64,000 nt of DNA from NCBI GenBank assembly GCA_963751835.1, contig CAVVWD010000021.1, forward strand, positions 1 to 64,000. The letters run 5' to 3'. The stretch comes from JACVRW01 sp963751835 (GTDB taxonomy: Bacteria > Actinomycetota > Thermoleophilia > Solirubrobacterales > Thermoleophilaceae). Below are positions 45,588 through 53,956 of this stretch, one piece after another (position 1 is the first letter of the stretch; each line of letters opens with the position of its first letter). The notes beneath the pieces were generated by a model that was not told where the DNA came from, did not search any database, and saw nothing but the letters and a program-made list of their open reading frames with translations. The translations under genes were made by a program, and so were the position numbers.

Positions 45588-46076
45588 GTGGTGGTACTCG
45601 GCATCGACCCCGGCACCGCGCACATGGGCTATGGCGTGGTGCTCTCCCGCGGGCGCAAGCTGGCGGCGCTCGACGGCGGCGTGATCCAGACGCGTCCGGG
45701 CGCCCCGCTCGAGCGGCGGCTCGCCGACATCCACGCGCGCGTCTGCGACCTGATCCGGGAGCACCGGCCGGCCGCGCTCGCGATCGAGGACCTCTATTTC
45801 GGGCGCAACGCCCACAGCGCCTTCGCGGTGGGGCAGGCGCGCGGCGTCGTGCTGCTGTCCGCCGGCATGGCCGGGATCCCGTGCTTCTCCTACACCCCGC
45901 AGGTGGTCAAGCAGGCCGTCTGCGGGAGCGGCGGCGCCGGCAAGGAGCAGGTACAGCGGATGGTGGGCGCCCTGCTATCGCTTCCCGAGTTCCCGCGGCC
46001 CGACCACGCGGCGGACGCACTCGCGGTCGCGATCTGCCACGCCAACTCCGCGCCGCTGAAGGAGGCCCTGGGATGA
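45588..46076 (+). CDS. ruvC: Holliday junction resolvase RuvC
   Basis: 162 residues. RuvC cuts Holliday junctions symmetrically. Catalytic acids: Asp in VLGIDPGTAHMGYGVV, Glu in AIEDLYFGRNAHSAF, and the C-terminal DHAADALAVAICH. The DNA-contact segment KQAVCGSGGAGKEQVQRMV is present. GTG start at 45588 (or 45591), placing VLGIDPG at the usual distance. Confidence 0.96.
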   Translation: MVVLGIDPGTAHMGYGVVLSRGRKLAALDGGVIQTRPGAPLERRLADIHARVCDLIREHRPAALAIEDLYFGRNAHSAFAVGQARGVVLLSAGMAGIPCFSYTPQVVKQAVCGSGGAGKEQVQRMVGALLSLPEFPRPDHAADALAVAICHANSAPLKEALG

Positions 46077-46137
46077 GGTGGCGGCGGCGGCTCAGGCGCA
46101 GGCTTGGATTTCCCAGCAGACGCAGGAGGGCATTCGC

Positions 46138-46716
46138 GTGATCGCATCCGTGCGCGGTGAGGTCGTGACCCGGCTCGCGGGCGAGGTGGTGATCGAGGCC
46201 GCCGGGGTCGGCTACCGGATGGCCGTCTCCTCCGGCACGCTGGCCGATGTCCCCGCCGCCGGCAAGGACGGCCGCCTCTTCACGCACCTCGTGCTGCGCG
46301 ACGACGGCATACACCTGTTCGGCTTCTCGACCCAGGCCGAGCGCGAGCTCTTCCTGCTCCTGATCGGAGTCCAGGGCGTGGGCCCAAAGGTGGCGCTCGC
46401 CGTGCTGTCCGGCGGCACGCCGCGCGAGCTCCTGAATGCGATCGCCTCGGGCGACAGCGCGCGCTTTCAGGCCGTCCCCGGTATCGGCAAGCGCACCGCG
46501 GAGCGCATCATCGTCGAGCTGCGCGAGAAGGTGGCGGGGCGGGTCTCGGACGAGATCGTGGTGCGCCGCACCGCCTCGGACGACCCGCGCACGCTGGCGC
46601 GCGAGGGTCTGATCGGCCTCGGCTTCAGCCCACAGGAGACGGACGCGCTGCTCGACCAGGCGGACGGCGAGACGCCCGAGGACCTCATCGCCGAGGCGCT
46701 GAGGGCCGCCCGGTGA
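46138..46716 (+). CDS. ruvA: Holliday junction branch-migration subunit RuvA
   Basis: 192 residues. RuvA binds the four-way junction and loads RuvB. OB domain (IASVRGEVVTRLAGEVVIEA, GVGYRMAVS), acidic pin LVLRDDGIHLFGFST, two HhH motifs (LLLIGVQGVGPKVALAVLSG; FQAVPGIGKRTAERIIVELR) and the RuvB-binding domain III (LAREGLIGLGFSPQETDALL). The GTG at 46138 is chosen because AGGAGG (46124-46129) lies 8 nt before it. Confidence 0.96.
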   Translation: MIASVRGEVVTRLAGEVVIEAAGVGYRMAVSSGTLADVPAAGKDGRLFTHLVLRDDGIHLFGFSTQAERELFLLLIGVQGVGPKVALAVLSGGTPRELLNAIASGDSARFQAVPGIGKRTAERIIVELREKVAGRVSDEIVVRRTASDDPRTLAREGLIGLGFSPQETDALLDQADGETPEDLIAEALRAAR

Positions 46717-47756
46717 GCGGCGGCATCCGCACGCCCGGCGTAGAGCGCATCCACGACCCAGCGCCGCTTCCGGCCGAGGACGACCTCGACCGCTCGCTGC
46801 GGCCGAAACGGCTCGAGGACTTCGTCGGCCAGGAGCGCGTGAAGGAACAGCTCGCCGTCTTCATCGAGGCCGCCAAGGCCCGCGGCGAGGCGCTCGACCA
46901 CGTGCTGTTCGCGGGCCCGCCGGGGCTCGGCAAGACCTCGCTCGCCCAGATCGTCGCGAACGAGCTCGGCGTGGACTTCGTGCCGACGGCCGGCCCCGCG
47001 CTCGAGCGCAAGGGCGACATCGCCAGCTACCTCACCGCGCTCCACCCGCAGAGCGTCTTCTTCGTCGACGAGATCCACCGGCTGCCGCGCGCGCTCGAGG
47101 AGACCTTCTACCCGGCGATGGAGGACCGGCGGCTGCCGATCACGGTCGGCCAGGGCGCCGGCGCGGCGGTGGTGACCCTCGACCTGCCGGCGTTCACGCT
47201 GATCGGCGCGACCACGCGCGCGGGCCTGCTCACCACGCCGCTGCGTGACCGCTTCGGGGTCAGCCACCGGCTGGAGCTCTACGAGCCGGCCGACCTGGCG
47301 CGGATCGTCCGGCGCTCGGCGGGCATCCTCGAGGTTGAGATCGACGACCCAGGCGCCGAGACGATCGCGGCCCGCTCGCGCGGCACGCCGCGCGTGGCCA
47401 ACCGCCTGCTCAAGCGCGTGCGCGACTTCGCCGAGGTGCGCGGCGCCGGCCACATCGACGAGCCGGTGGCCCGCGAGGCGCTCGAGCTGCTCGAGGTGGA
47501 CGCCGCCGGCCTCGATCGGCTGGACCGCGACATCCTCCTGGCGATCTGCGAGAAGTTCGGCGGCGGGCCGGTTGGGCTCTCGACTCTGGCGGTCGCGGTG
47601 GGGGAGGAGCCCGACACGATCGAGGACGTCTACGAGCCCTACCTGCTCCAGCAGGGCCTGCTCATGCGCACGCCGCGCGGAAGAGTGGCCACCGCCGCCG
47701 CGTTTGCTCATTTGGGGCTGGCGGCGCCGCGCCAGGCCGCGCAGCAGCTGTTCTGA
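46713..47756 (+). CDS. ruvB: Holliday junction branch-migration ATPase RuvB
   Basis: 347 residues. AAA+ motor: RPKRLEDFVGQERVKEQL, Walker A FAGPPGLGKTSLAQIVA, Walker B SVFFVDEIHRLPRALEE, sensor 1 IGATTRAGLLTTPLRDRFG with the Arg finger, and a winged-helix C-terminus (GGGPVGLSTLAVAVGEEPDT, EPYLLQQGLLMRTPRGR). The GTG start overlaps the ruvA stop (GTGA). Confidence 0.97.
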   Translation: MSGGIRTPGVERIHDPAPLPAEDDLDRSLRPKRLEDFVGQERVKEQLAVFIEAAKARGEALDHVLFAGPPGLGKTSLAQIVANELGVDFVPTAGPALERKGDIASYLTALHPQSVFFVDEIHRLPRALEETFYPAMEDRRLPITVGQGAGAAVVTLDLPAFTLIGATTRAGLLTTPLRDRFGVSHRLELYEPADLARIVRRSAGILEVEIDDPGAETIAARSRGTPRVANRLLKRVRDFAEVRGAGHIDEPVAREALELLEVDAAGLDRLDRDILLAICEKFGGGPVGLSTLAVAVGEEPDTIEDVYEPYLLQQGLLMRTPRGRVATAAAFAHLGLAAPRQAAQQLF

Positions 47757-47789
47757 GGGGCCGACTAACCTGCCCTTAAGGCGACCGCC

Positions 47790-47795
47790 TACCCT
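47790..47795 (+). promoter_or_regulatory. -10 hexamer TACCCT upstream of the zinc-ribbon gene
   Basis: Ends 11 nt before the ATG at 47807 with no ribosome site between; suggests that this gene and secDF have their own promoter separate from ruvCAB. Confidence 0.5.
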
Positions 47796-47806
47796 AAGTC
47801 CTTCGC

Positions 47807-48250
47807 ATGGCCATCTTCATCTGCCCGAACTGCGGAAACCGCAGCGAGTCATCTGAGCGCACCGCCGGCTTCCAGAGCCGCGCCAAGGGCTGCAAGAGGT
47901 GCGGCTTCGGCTTCCTCTTCGAGCTGCTCGACGACTATTACCCGGCCCCCAACGCCGCCTTCTTCATCCTGGACCAGGAGGGGCGGCTGATCGGCACCGG
48001 CAGGGGTGCGCGGGAGCTGACCGGGCTGGGCGACCTCGACGTGATGGGCCGCGATGCCCAAGAGGTCCTGAAGCTGCAGTTCGAGAACGGGGACGATTAC
48101 ATCGCCACCGCGCTCGAGTGGGGGGTACGGGTGCTCGACAAGCCGGTCGTAGTGCACGCCGAAGGGGATCGGCCTGAGGCGGCCAAGGCGGACATCTTCC
48201 CGGCGTATGACGACGACGGGGGGCTTCTCCTCGTGCTCACGCCCCGATGA
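47807..48250 (+). CDS. Zinc-ribbon plus PAS-like domain protein
   Basis: 147 residues. The N-terminal ribbon has CPNCGNRSESSERTAGFQSR and KGCKRCGFGFLFE, so two CxxC pairs bind one zinc. A PAS-like domain follows: NAAFFILDQEGRLIGTGRGA, then DVMGRDAQEVLKLQF (typical 'xxGRxxxE' turn of PAS). The domain ends with DGGLLLVLTPR. It sits between ruvB and secDF, where many bacteria have yajC, and overlaps secDF by 4 nt (ATGA), so they are cotranscribed. No output domain is present; a sensory or adaptor role at the membrane is possible (inference). Confidence 0.75.
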   Translation: MAIFICPNCGNRSESSERTAGFQSRAKGCKRCGFGFLFELLDDYYPAPNAAFFILDQEGRLIGTGRGARELTGLGDLDVMGRDAQEVLKLQFENGDDYIATALEWGVRVLDKPVVVHAEGDRPEAAKADIFPAYDDDGGLLLVLTPR

Positions 48251-51200
48251 CCAGCAGGGTTCGCAACCTCACGATCCTCGGGCTCCTGGTCGTGCTACTC
48301 GGCGCCGCGATCGCGGTGATCCTGACCAAGCCGACCAAGCTCGGGCTCGACCTCAAGGGCGGCATCGAGCTCGTCTACCAAGGGCGGCCCACGCCGCAGG
48401 TCCCGGAGGTCACGCAGCAGGCGCTCGACGACGCCACCGAGACGATCCGCAAGCGCACCGACGCCCTCGGCGTGTCCGAGCCCGAGATCCAGCGCTCCGG
48501 GCGCGACCAGATCTCGATCGGCCTGCCGGACGTGCAGAACGCCGAGCGCGCGATCGAGCAGGTCGGCACCACCGCCCAGCTGCAGTTCTACGACTGGGAG
48601 GCGAACGTCCTCGGCGAGCGCGGGCCCGACGACCCGTTCCGGGGCACGAAGGCGCTCTTCGACGCGGTCGAGTTCGCCTCGACCCAGGAGGGCAAGGCGG
48701 AGCAGAGCGACGTCCCGGAGGGCTCCGACGACACGCCCGCGCAGGCCGACAAGGCGAACAACACCGCGGGCGACCGCTACTACCTGTTCGGTCCTGACCG
48801 GCTGCCGATAGGGCCGGACAAGAAACCCGTCCGGACAGGCGACTACGAGCCGTCGGGCTCGTGCGACGAGCTCCTCGCCGACTACGAGCCCGCGCCTGGC
48901 CCGTCGCCCGAGTACGCAAAGGGCACGGAGTGCAAGTCCGAGCTCGAGGCGCTCGGATCCGGCGGTCCGCCGAGCGGCTCGCAGGTGATCAAGGTCCCCG
49001 AGGGCGTCGTCGTGGTCGAGGCGGAGCGGGTGGAGAACCAGCCGCCCCAGATCAAGCGGTTCTTCGTAATCGAGGACGACTCCGAGCTCTCGGGCAAGGA
49101 CATCACGAACCCCGAGCAGCAGTTCGACCCGACCACCAACGCGCCTGTCGTGACGATGGAGTTCACGGACCAGGGCCGCGAGGCGTTCGCACGGGTGACG
49201 CGGCGGCTGGCCGACCGCGGCTCCAAGATCATCGTGCCGCCCGGCAGCGACCGTGAGCTGGCCTTCCAGCGCTTCGCGATCACGCTCGACAACCAGATCG
49301 TCTCGCTCGCGACGATCGACTTCATTCAGAACCCTGAGGGGATCGACGGCCGCACCGGTGCGCAGATCGAGGGGATCGGATCGATCGAGGAGACGCAGGA
49401 CCTCGCCGAGAGCCTCCGCATCGGCGCGCTCCCGATCGAGCTCAAGCTGATCTCACAGACCCAGGTCTCGGCCACGCTCGGCCAGCAGGCGCTCGACCAG
49501 GGCCTGACCGCGGCAGCGGTCGGCCTCGCGCTTACGATCCTCTTCCTGCTCGTCTTCTACCGCGTGCTCGGCCTGGTCGCCACGGTCACGCTGATCATCT
49601 ACGCGATCTTCCTGCTCGCGCTCGTGAAGCTGATCCCGATCACGCTCACGCTCCCGGGCATAGCGGGTCTCGTCCTGACGCTGGCGGTGGCGGCCGACGC
49701 CAACATCGTCATGTACGAGCGAATAAAGGAGGAGGTCAGAACCGGGCGCTCGATTCCGAGCGCGATCGCCGCCGGCTACTCCAAGGCGCTCAGGACGATC
49801 ATCGACGCCAACGTCGTGACGATCGGGGTGGCGTTCATCCTCTTCACGCTCGCCACGGCGGGGGTCAAGGGCTTCGCCTTCACGCTGGGTGTCGGCACGC
49901 TCGTCTCGCTCTTCACGGCCGTGCTCGGGACCTCGGCCATCCTCGGCACCCTGGCGCGCACGCGGCTGCTGCGACGGCCGAGCGCGCTCGGCGTCAACCC
50001 CCGGGAGAAGGGCGGCTGGAAGTTCGACTTCATGGGCAACGCGCGCTGGTTCTTCTCGTTCTCCGGCGCGATCCTCGCCGTCGGCGCGATCGCGATCGCC
50101 ACGCTCGGGCTCAACTTCGGCATCGACTTCGAGTCGGGCACGCGGATGACCACGCCGCTCGAGCGGCCGGCGAGTGTGGACGACGTGCGCCAGACGCTCG
50201 AGCCGCTCGGCTACGGCGACGCGAAGATCCAGGAGGTCGACGATCCCGAGCTCGGTGACAATGTGGTCCAGATCGCCGTGCCGCAGCTCGACCCGGCGCA
50301 AGTGAACGAGGTCGAGCAGGCGCTCGACGACGACTTCGGCGTAGCCGGCGACCAGTTCTCCGCCACCTCGGTGGGCCCGACCTTCGGCGAGCAGATAGCG
50401 CGGACCGCGACGCTCGCGGTGATCGCATCGCTGCTTCTGATCTCGCTCTACATCGGCTTCCGCTTCGAGTTCAAGTTCGCCATACCTGTGCTGATTGCGC
50501 TCGCGCACGACCTGCTGATCACGGCGGGCGTGTACGCGCTGTTCGACCGGGAGGTGACGACGTCGACGGTCGCGGCGCTGCTCACCATCATGGGTTACTC
50601 CCTCTACGACACGGTCATCGTGTTCGACCGAATACGAGAGAACGTGCCGCGCATGCCGCGCGCGACCTTCTCGCAGATCGCCAACCGGTCGATGTCGGAG
50701 GTGTTCACGCGATCACTGGCGACTAGCTTCGTGGTGCTGATGCCGGTCGGCGCGCTACTCCTGTTCGGCGGCGAGACGCTCAAGGACTTCGCGTTCGCGC
50801 TGCTCGTGGGCGTGGCCTCGGGTGCGTACTCGTCGATCTTCATCGCCACCCCGGTGCTGGTGGAGTGGAAGGAGCGCGAGCAGACCTACATGCGCCGGCG
50901 CCGGCTGCTCCTCAAGGAGTTCGGCGGCAAGATCCCGGCTTTCCCGACCGGCGTGATCGGCGAGCCCGCCCCGGCCGGTGCGGCAGCCGGAGCGGTCGCG
51001 GCGACCGCGGCGGCGGCCCCCGCTCCGGGGACGCGGCGCGAGCGCGCCGGCCGTAGGGCCGCTCGGCGCGCCCCCGGGGCGCTGCCAGAGCCGCCCGCCG
51101 CCCCCGGCCAAGAGCCGAGCGGGGCGCGTCCAGAGCCGCCTCCGACCGCAGCCCAGGAGCCGACCCCGGCCCGGCCGGAGCCGGCGGCGCCGTCCGTCGA

Positions 51201-51444
51201 GGACGCAGCGGCCGGCTCGCGTCCCGACTCTGCCGCCGAGCCCAAGCCCGAGCCCGAGCCCGGGCCGGCGCAGCCGCCCGAGCCCGCCCGTGGCGAGCCC
51301 GCCTCCGCTCGTGGCGAGGCCGGTGCGGACGGCGGTGACGGCGCGCCGCCTGCGGGCCAGGCGCAGTCACGGGTCACGAGCACGTCGGGGCCGGACAAGC
51401 CCAAGCGCCGCCAGCGCGCGCGCAAGAAGCACGGGAGGCGTTAG
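48247..51444 (+). CDS. secDF: Fused protein translocase SecD-SecF with long charged tail
   Basis: 1065 residues. The SecD part: helix 1, GLDLKGGIELVYQGRPT, a large P1 periplasmic domain with an insertion (about 140-250), GGRTG-type motif DGRTGAQIEGIGS, and five helices with LTLAVAADANIVMYERIKEE. The SecF part from about residue 590: LNFGIDFESGTRMTTPLERP and five helices with VFDRIRENVPRM. SecDF uses proton flow to pull secreted proteins outward. Actinobacteria usually have separate secD and secF, so the fusion is notable. Residues about 905-1065 are Pro/Ala/Glu-rich, ending in a basic KPKRRQRARKKHGRR. Confidence 0.95.
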   Translation: MTSRVRNLTILGLLVVLLGAAIAVILTKPTKLGLDLKGGIELVYQGRPTPQVPEVTQQALDDATETIRKRTDALGVSEPEIQRSGRDQISIGLPDVQNAERAIEQVGTTAQLQFYDWEANVLGERGPDDPFRGTKALFDAVEFASTQEGKAEQSDVPEGSDDTPAQADKANNTAGDRYYLFGPDRLPIGPDKKPVRTGDYEPSGSCDELLADYEPAPGPSPEYAKGTECKSELEALGSGGPPSGSQVIKVPEGVVVVEAERVENQPPQIKRFFVIEDDSELSGKDITNPEQQFDPTTNAPVVTMEFTDQGREAFARVTRRLADRGSKIIVPPGSDRELAFQRFAITLDNQIVSLATIDFIQNPEGIDGRTGAQIEGIGSIEETQDLAESLRIGALPIELKLISQTQVSATLGQQALDQGLTAAAVGLALTILFLLVFYRVLGLVATVTLIIYAIFLLALVKLIPITLTLPGIAGLVLTLAVAADANIVMYERIKEEVRTGRSIPSAIAAGYSKALRTIIDANVVTIGVAFILFTLATAGVKGFAFTLGVGTLVSLFTAVLGTSAILGTLARTRLLRRPSALGVNPREKGGWKFDFMGNARWFFSFSGAILAVGAIAIATLGLNFGIDFESGTRMTTPLERPASVDDVRQTLEPLGYGDAKIQEVDDPELGDNVVQIAVPQLDPAQVNEVEQALDDDFGVAGDQFSATSVGPTFGEQIARTATLAVIASLLLISLYIGFRFEFKFAIPVLIALAHDLLITAGVYALFDREVTTSTVAALLTIMGYSLYDTVIVFDRIRENVPRMPRATFSQIANRSMSEVFTRSLATSFVVLMPVGALLLFGGETLKDFAFALLVGVASGAYSSIFIATPVLVEWKEREQTYMRRRRLLLKEFGGKIPAFPTGVIGEPAPAGAAAGAVAATAAAAPAPGTRRERAGRRAARRAPGALPEPPAAPGQEPSGARPEPPPTAAQEPTPARPEPAAPSVEDAAAGSRPDSAAEPKPEPEPGPAQPPEPARGEPASARGEAGADGGDGAPPAGQAQSRVTSTSGPDKPKRRQRARKKHGRR

Positions 51445-51446
51445 CG

Positions 51447-51746
51447 ATGGCAATGGTCGTCTGGGTGATGATGGGAATCTCGATCTGGCACTTCACGGTC
51501 TTCGTTCCCGACCGCTTCTGGGGCGGGATCGTCGGAGCATTCCTGGTCGCCGCGCTCGGCGCGGTCGTGCTCGGCTACCTGGCCAACGGCCTGACGATCC
51601 CGGGTGAGAACGACACCGACATCGTCCAGGCTCTCATCCCCATCCCCGGAGCCGTGCTCGCGCTCGCGGCGTCGTACCTTTGGGGCTCGCGCGCCGACGT
51701 GGCGCACGGAGTCGATCACGGGCACACGCGCGAGGGCTCGGTCTAG
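51447..51746 (+). CDS. Small three-helix membrane protein (GlsB/YeaQ-like)
   Basis: 99 residues directly after secDF with ribosome site GGGAGGCG. Helices: VVWVMMGISIWHFTVF, GGIVGAFLVAALGAVVLGYL, IPIPGAVLALAASYLWG. The glycine-rich second helix resembles transglycosylase-associated/GlsB proteins, though the similarity is weak. A His-rich C-terminus (VAHGVDHGHTREG). The function is unknown; it may be linked to the translocase by cotranscription. Confidence 0.65.
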   Translation: MAMVVWVMMGISIWHFTVFVPDRFWGGIVGAFLVAALGAVVLGYLANGLTIPGENDTDIVQALIPIPGAVLALAASYLWGSRADVAHGVDHGHTREGSV

Positions 51747-52118
51747 CGAGCTCCCCAGTCGCTTCCCGTTGGGCATTTTGCAGCGGTTTTGGTCTCCGCC
51801 GGCCGGGTCAGGGCTGGGGAAGGGGTCGTGGGCAGCGCCGCAGCGATCCTCCTCGGCAAACATGCTTCGGCTGATCGCTGATCTACCCGAATCTTCATCG
51901 GCACCGGAGCAGGGCCCACCCGGATCTGGCGCCACCATCCTGACTTGACCACACTATGGGTGGCGAATCCAGTAAAGCTCGCACCTTCCCGACTCCGTCG
52001 CCGAACGATCTTCGACCCTGGCCTGTTCGCCGCGGCCGACATGCACAACCCCTTACCCAGCCCCTACGCGAGACCGACCCACCGGCACTTCCGAAGGGAA
52101 CGCGACGCGGGGCGCGCG
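51747..52118. other. Intergenic region, no gene seen
   Basis: 372 nt between convergent transcription units. No coding-like frame, RNA or clear terminator hairpin was recognised. Confidence 0.5.
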
Positions 52119-53369
52119 CTAGCGCCGCAGCTTCACACGGAAGTCCTTGACCGTCGACCTTCCGGACACGGCGGCGGTCACCGTGAGACGGGCCGTCAGG
52201 CGGCGCTGGACGCCGAAGGCCTTCCTCAGCTTCCGCTTGACGGCTGGGCGTAGCCGCAAGGCGAGCAGTCGCGGCTTTCCATACGGCACGTAGACGCGCA
52301 CTCCCGCCAACCGGACCTTGGCGCCATGCGACAGCGCAATCGTTCCGGTTGCCCTCAGTGCGGAGCTCGGGCTCGGCGTGGCCAGCACGGTCACCGCCCC
52401 GCGCCGCAGCGGCCGCTGCAGGCGCTTCCCGCCGAGCTTCAGGTTCGGCGGATCGTTGTCGCGGATCTTCACGCGGAGGCTGTTTTGAGAGGTGGTCCGG
52501 GCATCGCCTTGGGCGTTCACCAGGTTCACCTCGAAGTGCTCGTCGAGCTCGAAGCCCGGGTCGTCGGCGATCGGGACGGAGATGGTCTTCGCCGTCTCGC
52601 CGGGCGCAAACGAGAGAGTGCCGGACACGGGCTGAAAGTCCTCTCCCGGGCTGGCAGCGCCGGCTGTCGCAGGCGCAGGGCCCGTGTCGTAGGCGATGGT
52701 GCCGGCCCCGCCGCCTGCGAACCGCTGGAACGTCACAGATGCGACGGCACCAGGGTTCTCGGCGACTGTGGGCGCCGTCGACGTCGGCACGACCGCGCTC
52801 GGCGACCGGCTGGCGATCGAGACTCGCCAGCTGGTGAGCTGGCCGCCGCCGCCGGGGTCGTCGTCGACGACGTACAGGCTCCATACGCCGTCGGCGACCG
52901 TGTTGTCGAACACGGAGAGATTCGACCCGAACGGAGCGGCTGGCGCGGGGAAGGGCAGCAGATCTGGAAAGGGGTCGGTCACGTCGGTCGGCCGGTAGAC
53001 CCCGGAGACGAGCGGGTCGGTCACGGGACCCGCGGCCTCGTCGTCGAAGGCGAGGTCGACGCTCGTAGCGGGAGCGGAGGCCCCGGCGTCGGAGAGCAGG
53101 AGCGTGGACTGACCCCCCGGCCCGGTCAAGAGTATGTCCGCGTCGTCGGGGAAGTCATGGCTGAGGTTCGAGATGCGGACGTTCACGTCGGTGACGATCC
53201 CCTCCCCGGCGGCCGTCACCGGGGAGGGGTAGGGGGTGCCCGGCGCCGGCGCCGAGGCGCTGTCCGGCAGCGTGACCGGCGGCCCGACGGTGGTCTGCGC
53301 ACCGGCCGGTGCCGCGGGGGAGACGGCCACGCAGGCCAGGCCGGACAGGATCAGGAGGGGAGTCCTCAA
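52119..53369 (-). CDS. Secreted P-domain / Calx-beta protein
   Basis: 416 residues from a TTG overlapping the upstream stop (TTGA), which also gives a clean signal peptide (RTPLLILSGLACVAVSPAAP). Domain 1 is a proprotein-convertase P-like jelly roll: VTDVNVRISNLSHDFPDDAD, ILLTGPGGQSTLLLSDAG, VADGVWSLYVVDDDPGGGGQ. Domain 2 is Calx-beta (TVAENPGAVASVTFQRFAGG, EDFQPVSGTLSFAPGETAKT, FELDEHFEVNLVNAQGDA). A basic C-terminal part follows. Probably a calcium-binding surface adhesin or structural protein, not a protease. Confidence 0.8.
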   Translation of the reverse strand: MRTPLLILSGLACVAVSPAAPAGAQTTVGPPVTLPDSASAPAPGTPYPSPVTAAGEGIVTDVNVRISNLSHDFPDDADILLTGPGGQSTLLLSDAGASAPATSVDLAFDDEAAGPVTDPLVSGVYRPTDVTDPFPDLLPFPAPAAPFGSNLSVFDNTVADGVWSLYVVDDDPGGGGQLTSWRVSIASRSPSAVVPTSTAPTVAENPGAVASVTFQRFAGGGAGTIAYDTGPAPATAGAASPGEDFQPVSGTLSFAPGETAKTISVPIADDPGFELDEHFEVNLVNAQGDARTTSQNSLRVKIRDNDPPNLKLGGKRLQRPLRRGAVTVLATPSPSSALRATGTIALSHGAKVRLAGVRVYVPYGKPRLLALRLRPAVKRKLRKAFGVQRRLTARLTVTAAVSGRSTVKDFRVKLRR

Positions 53370-53890
53370 GGGGCCGCGCAGATGACGTAGGCGGTGACGT
53401 TGGCGTCCGCCCCAGCCGTGGTCTCGGCCAAGGCGCCCCATGCGGTCGGGGTGCCGACTTCGGTCGTGGGCGCCGACGCGTAGAGGAACGAGTTGGGATC
53501 GGACGTATGACCACCGCCGCCAACCGCCCGCTCGCCCTCCTGACAGCTTGCAAGCGCGCCTCCGAGCATCTCCTCCCCGGTGCGCACCGTTACGTTGGTG
53601 GCCCCGGCGGGGCCCCTGGCTCCGGGAGCTCCGGCTGGGCCCGCGGGCCCAGCGGGCCCCGACGCTCCGCGCGGACCGGCGGGCAGCTGGCCCGACTTGA
53701 AGTCCTGCGCGAGCAGGGAGCGGTCCTTGACCTTGGCCGCGGTGACGGCGTTCTTCTTGAGCTGCTTGGCGCCAACGCTGTTGGCCGGCAGCTGGGCGAC
53801 CGCGTACGACGTGCCCCCGAGAGCGACCAAGAGGGCGAGGAAAGCCACCGCCATCGACGGTGACGGGCGCAACCTGGCATTGCGTCGCAT
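53366..53890 (-). CDS. Collagen-like secreted protein
   Basis: 174 residues. Signal or anchor helix (MAVAFLALLVALGGTSYAVA), the lineage-typical LPANSVGAKQLKKNAVTAAK, a short collagen-like Gly-x-y run (residues about 71-96, with GPRGASGPAGPAGPAGAPGA), and a C-terminal globular domain with Cys. Proteins of this plan are numerous in Solirubrobacterales. GAGGAGG lies 5 nt before the ATG. Coupled to the P-domain gene downstream, suggesting they form one surface structure. Confidence 0.85.
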   Translation of the reverse strand: MRRNARLRPSPSMAVAFLALLVALGGTSYAVAQLPANSVGAKQLKKNAVTAAKVKDRSLLAQDFKSGQLPAGPRGASGPAGPAGPAGAPGARGPAGATNVTVRTGEEMLGGALASCQEGERAVGGGGHTSDPNSFLYASAPTTEVGTPTAWGALAETTAGADANVTAYVICAAP

Positions 53891-53956
53891 GATGTCCTCC
53901 TCGGATCGAATGCGTGAGGCGACGCTACGCGCGAGGGTTACGCTGGCGTTACGGAC

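Noticed and set aside
42897..45815. 972-codon open frame on the minus strand across the BNR gene and yebC/DoxX region
   Set aside because: It is antisense to yebC and in a shifted frame of the BNR gene; Arg/Gly-rich composition is a product of high GC content.
53580..53680. Short tandem DNA repeats resembling a CRISPR-like array
   Set aside because: The periodicity is 9 nt and comes from Gly-x-y collagen codons in the coding frame.
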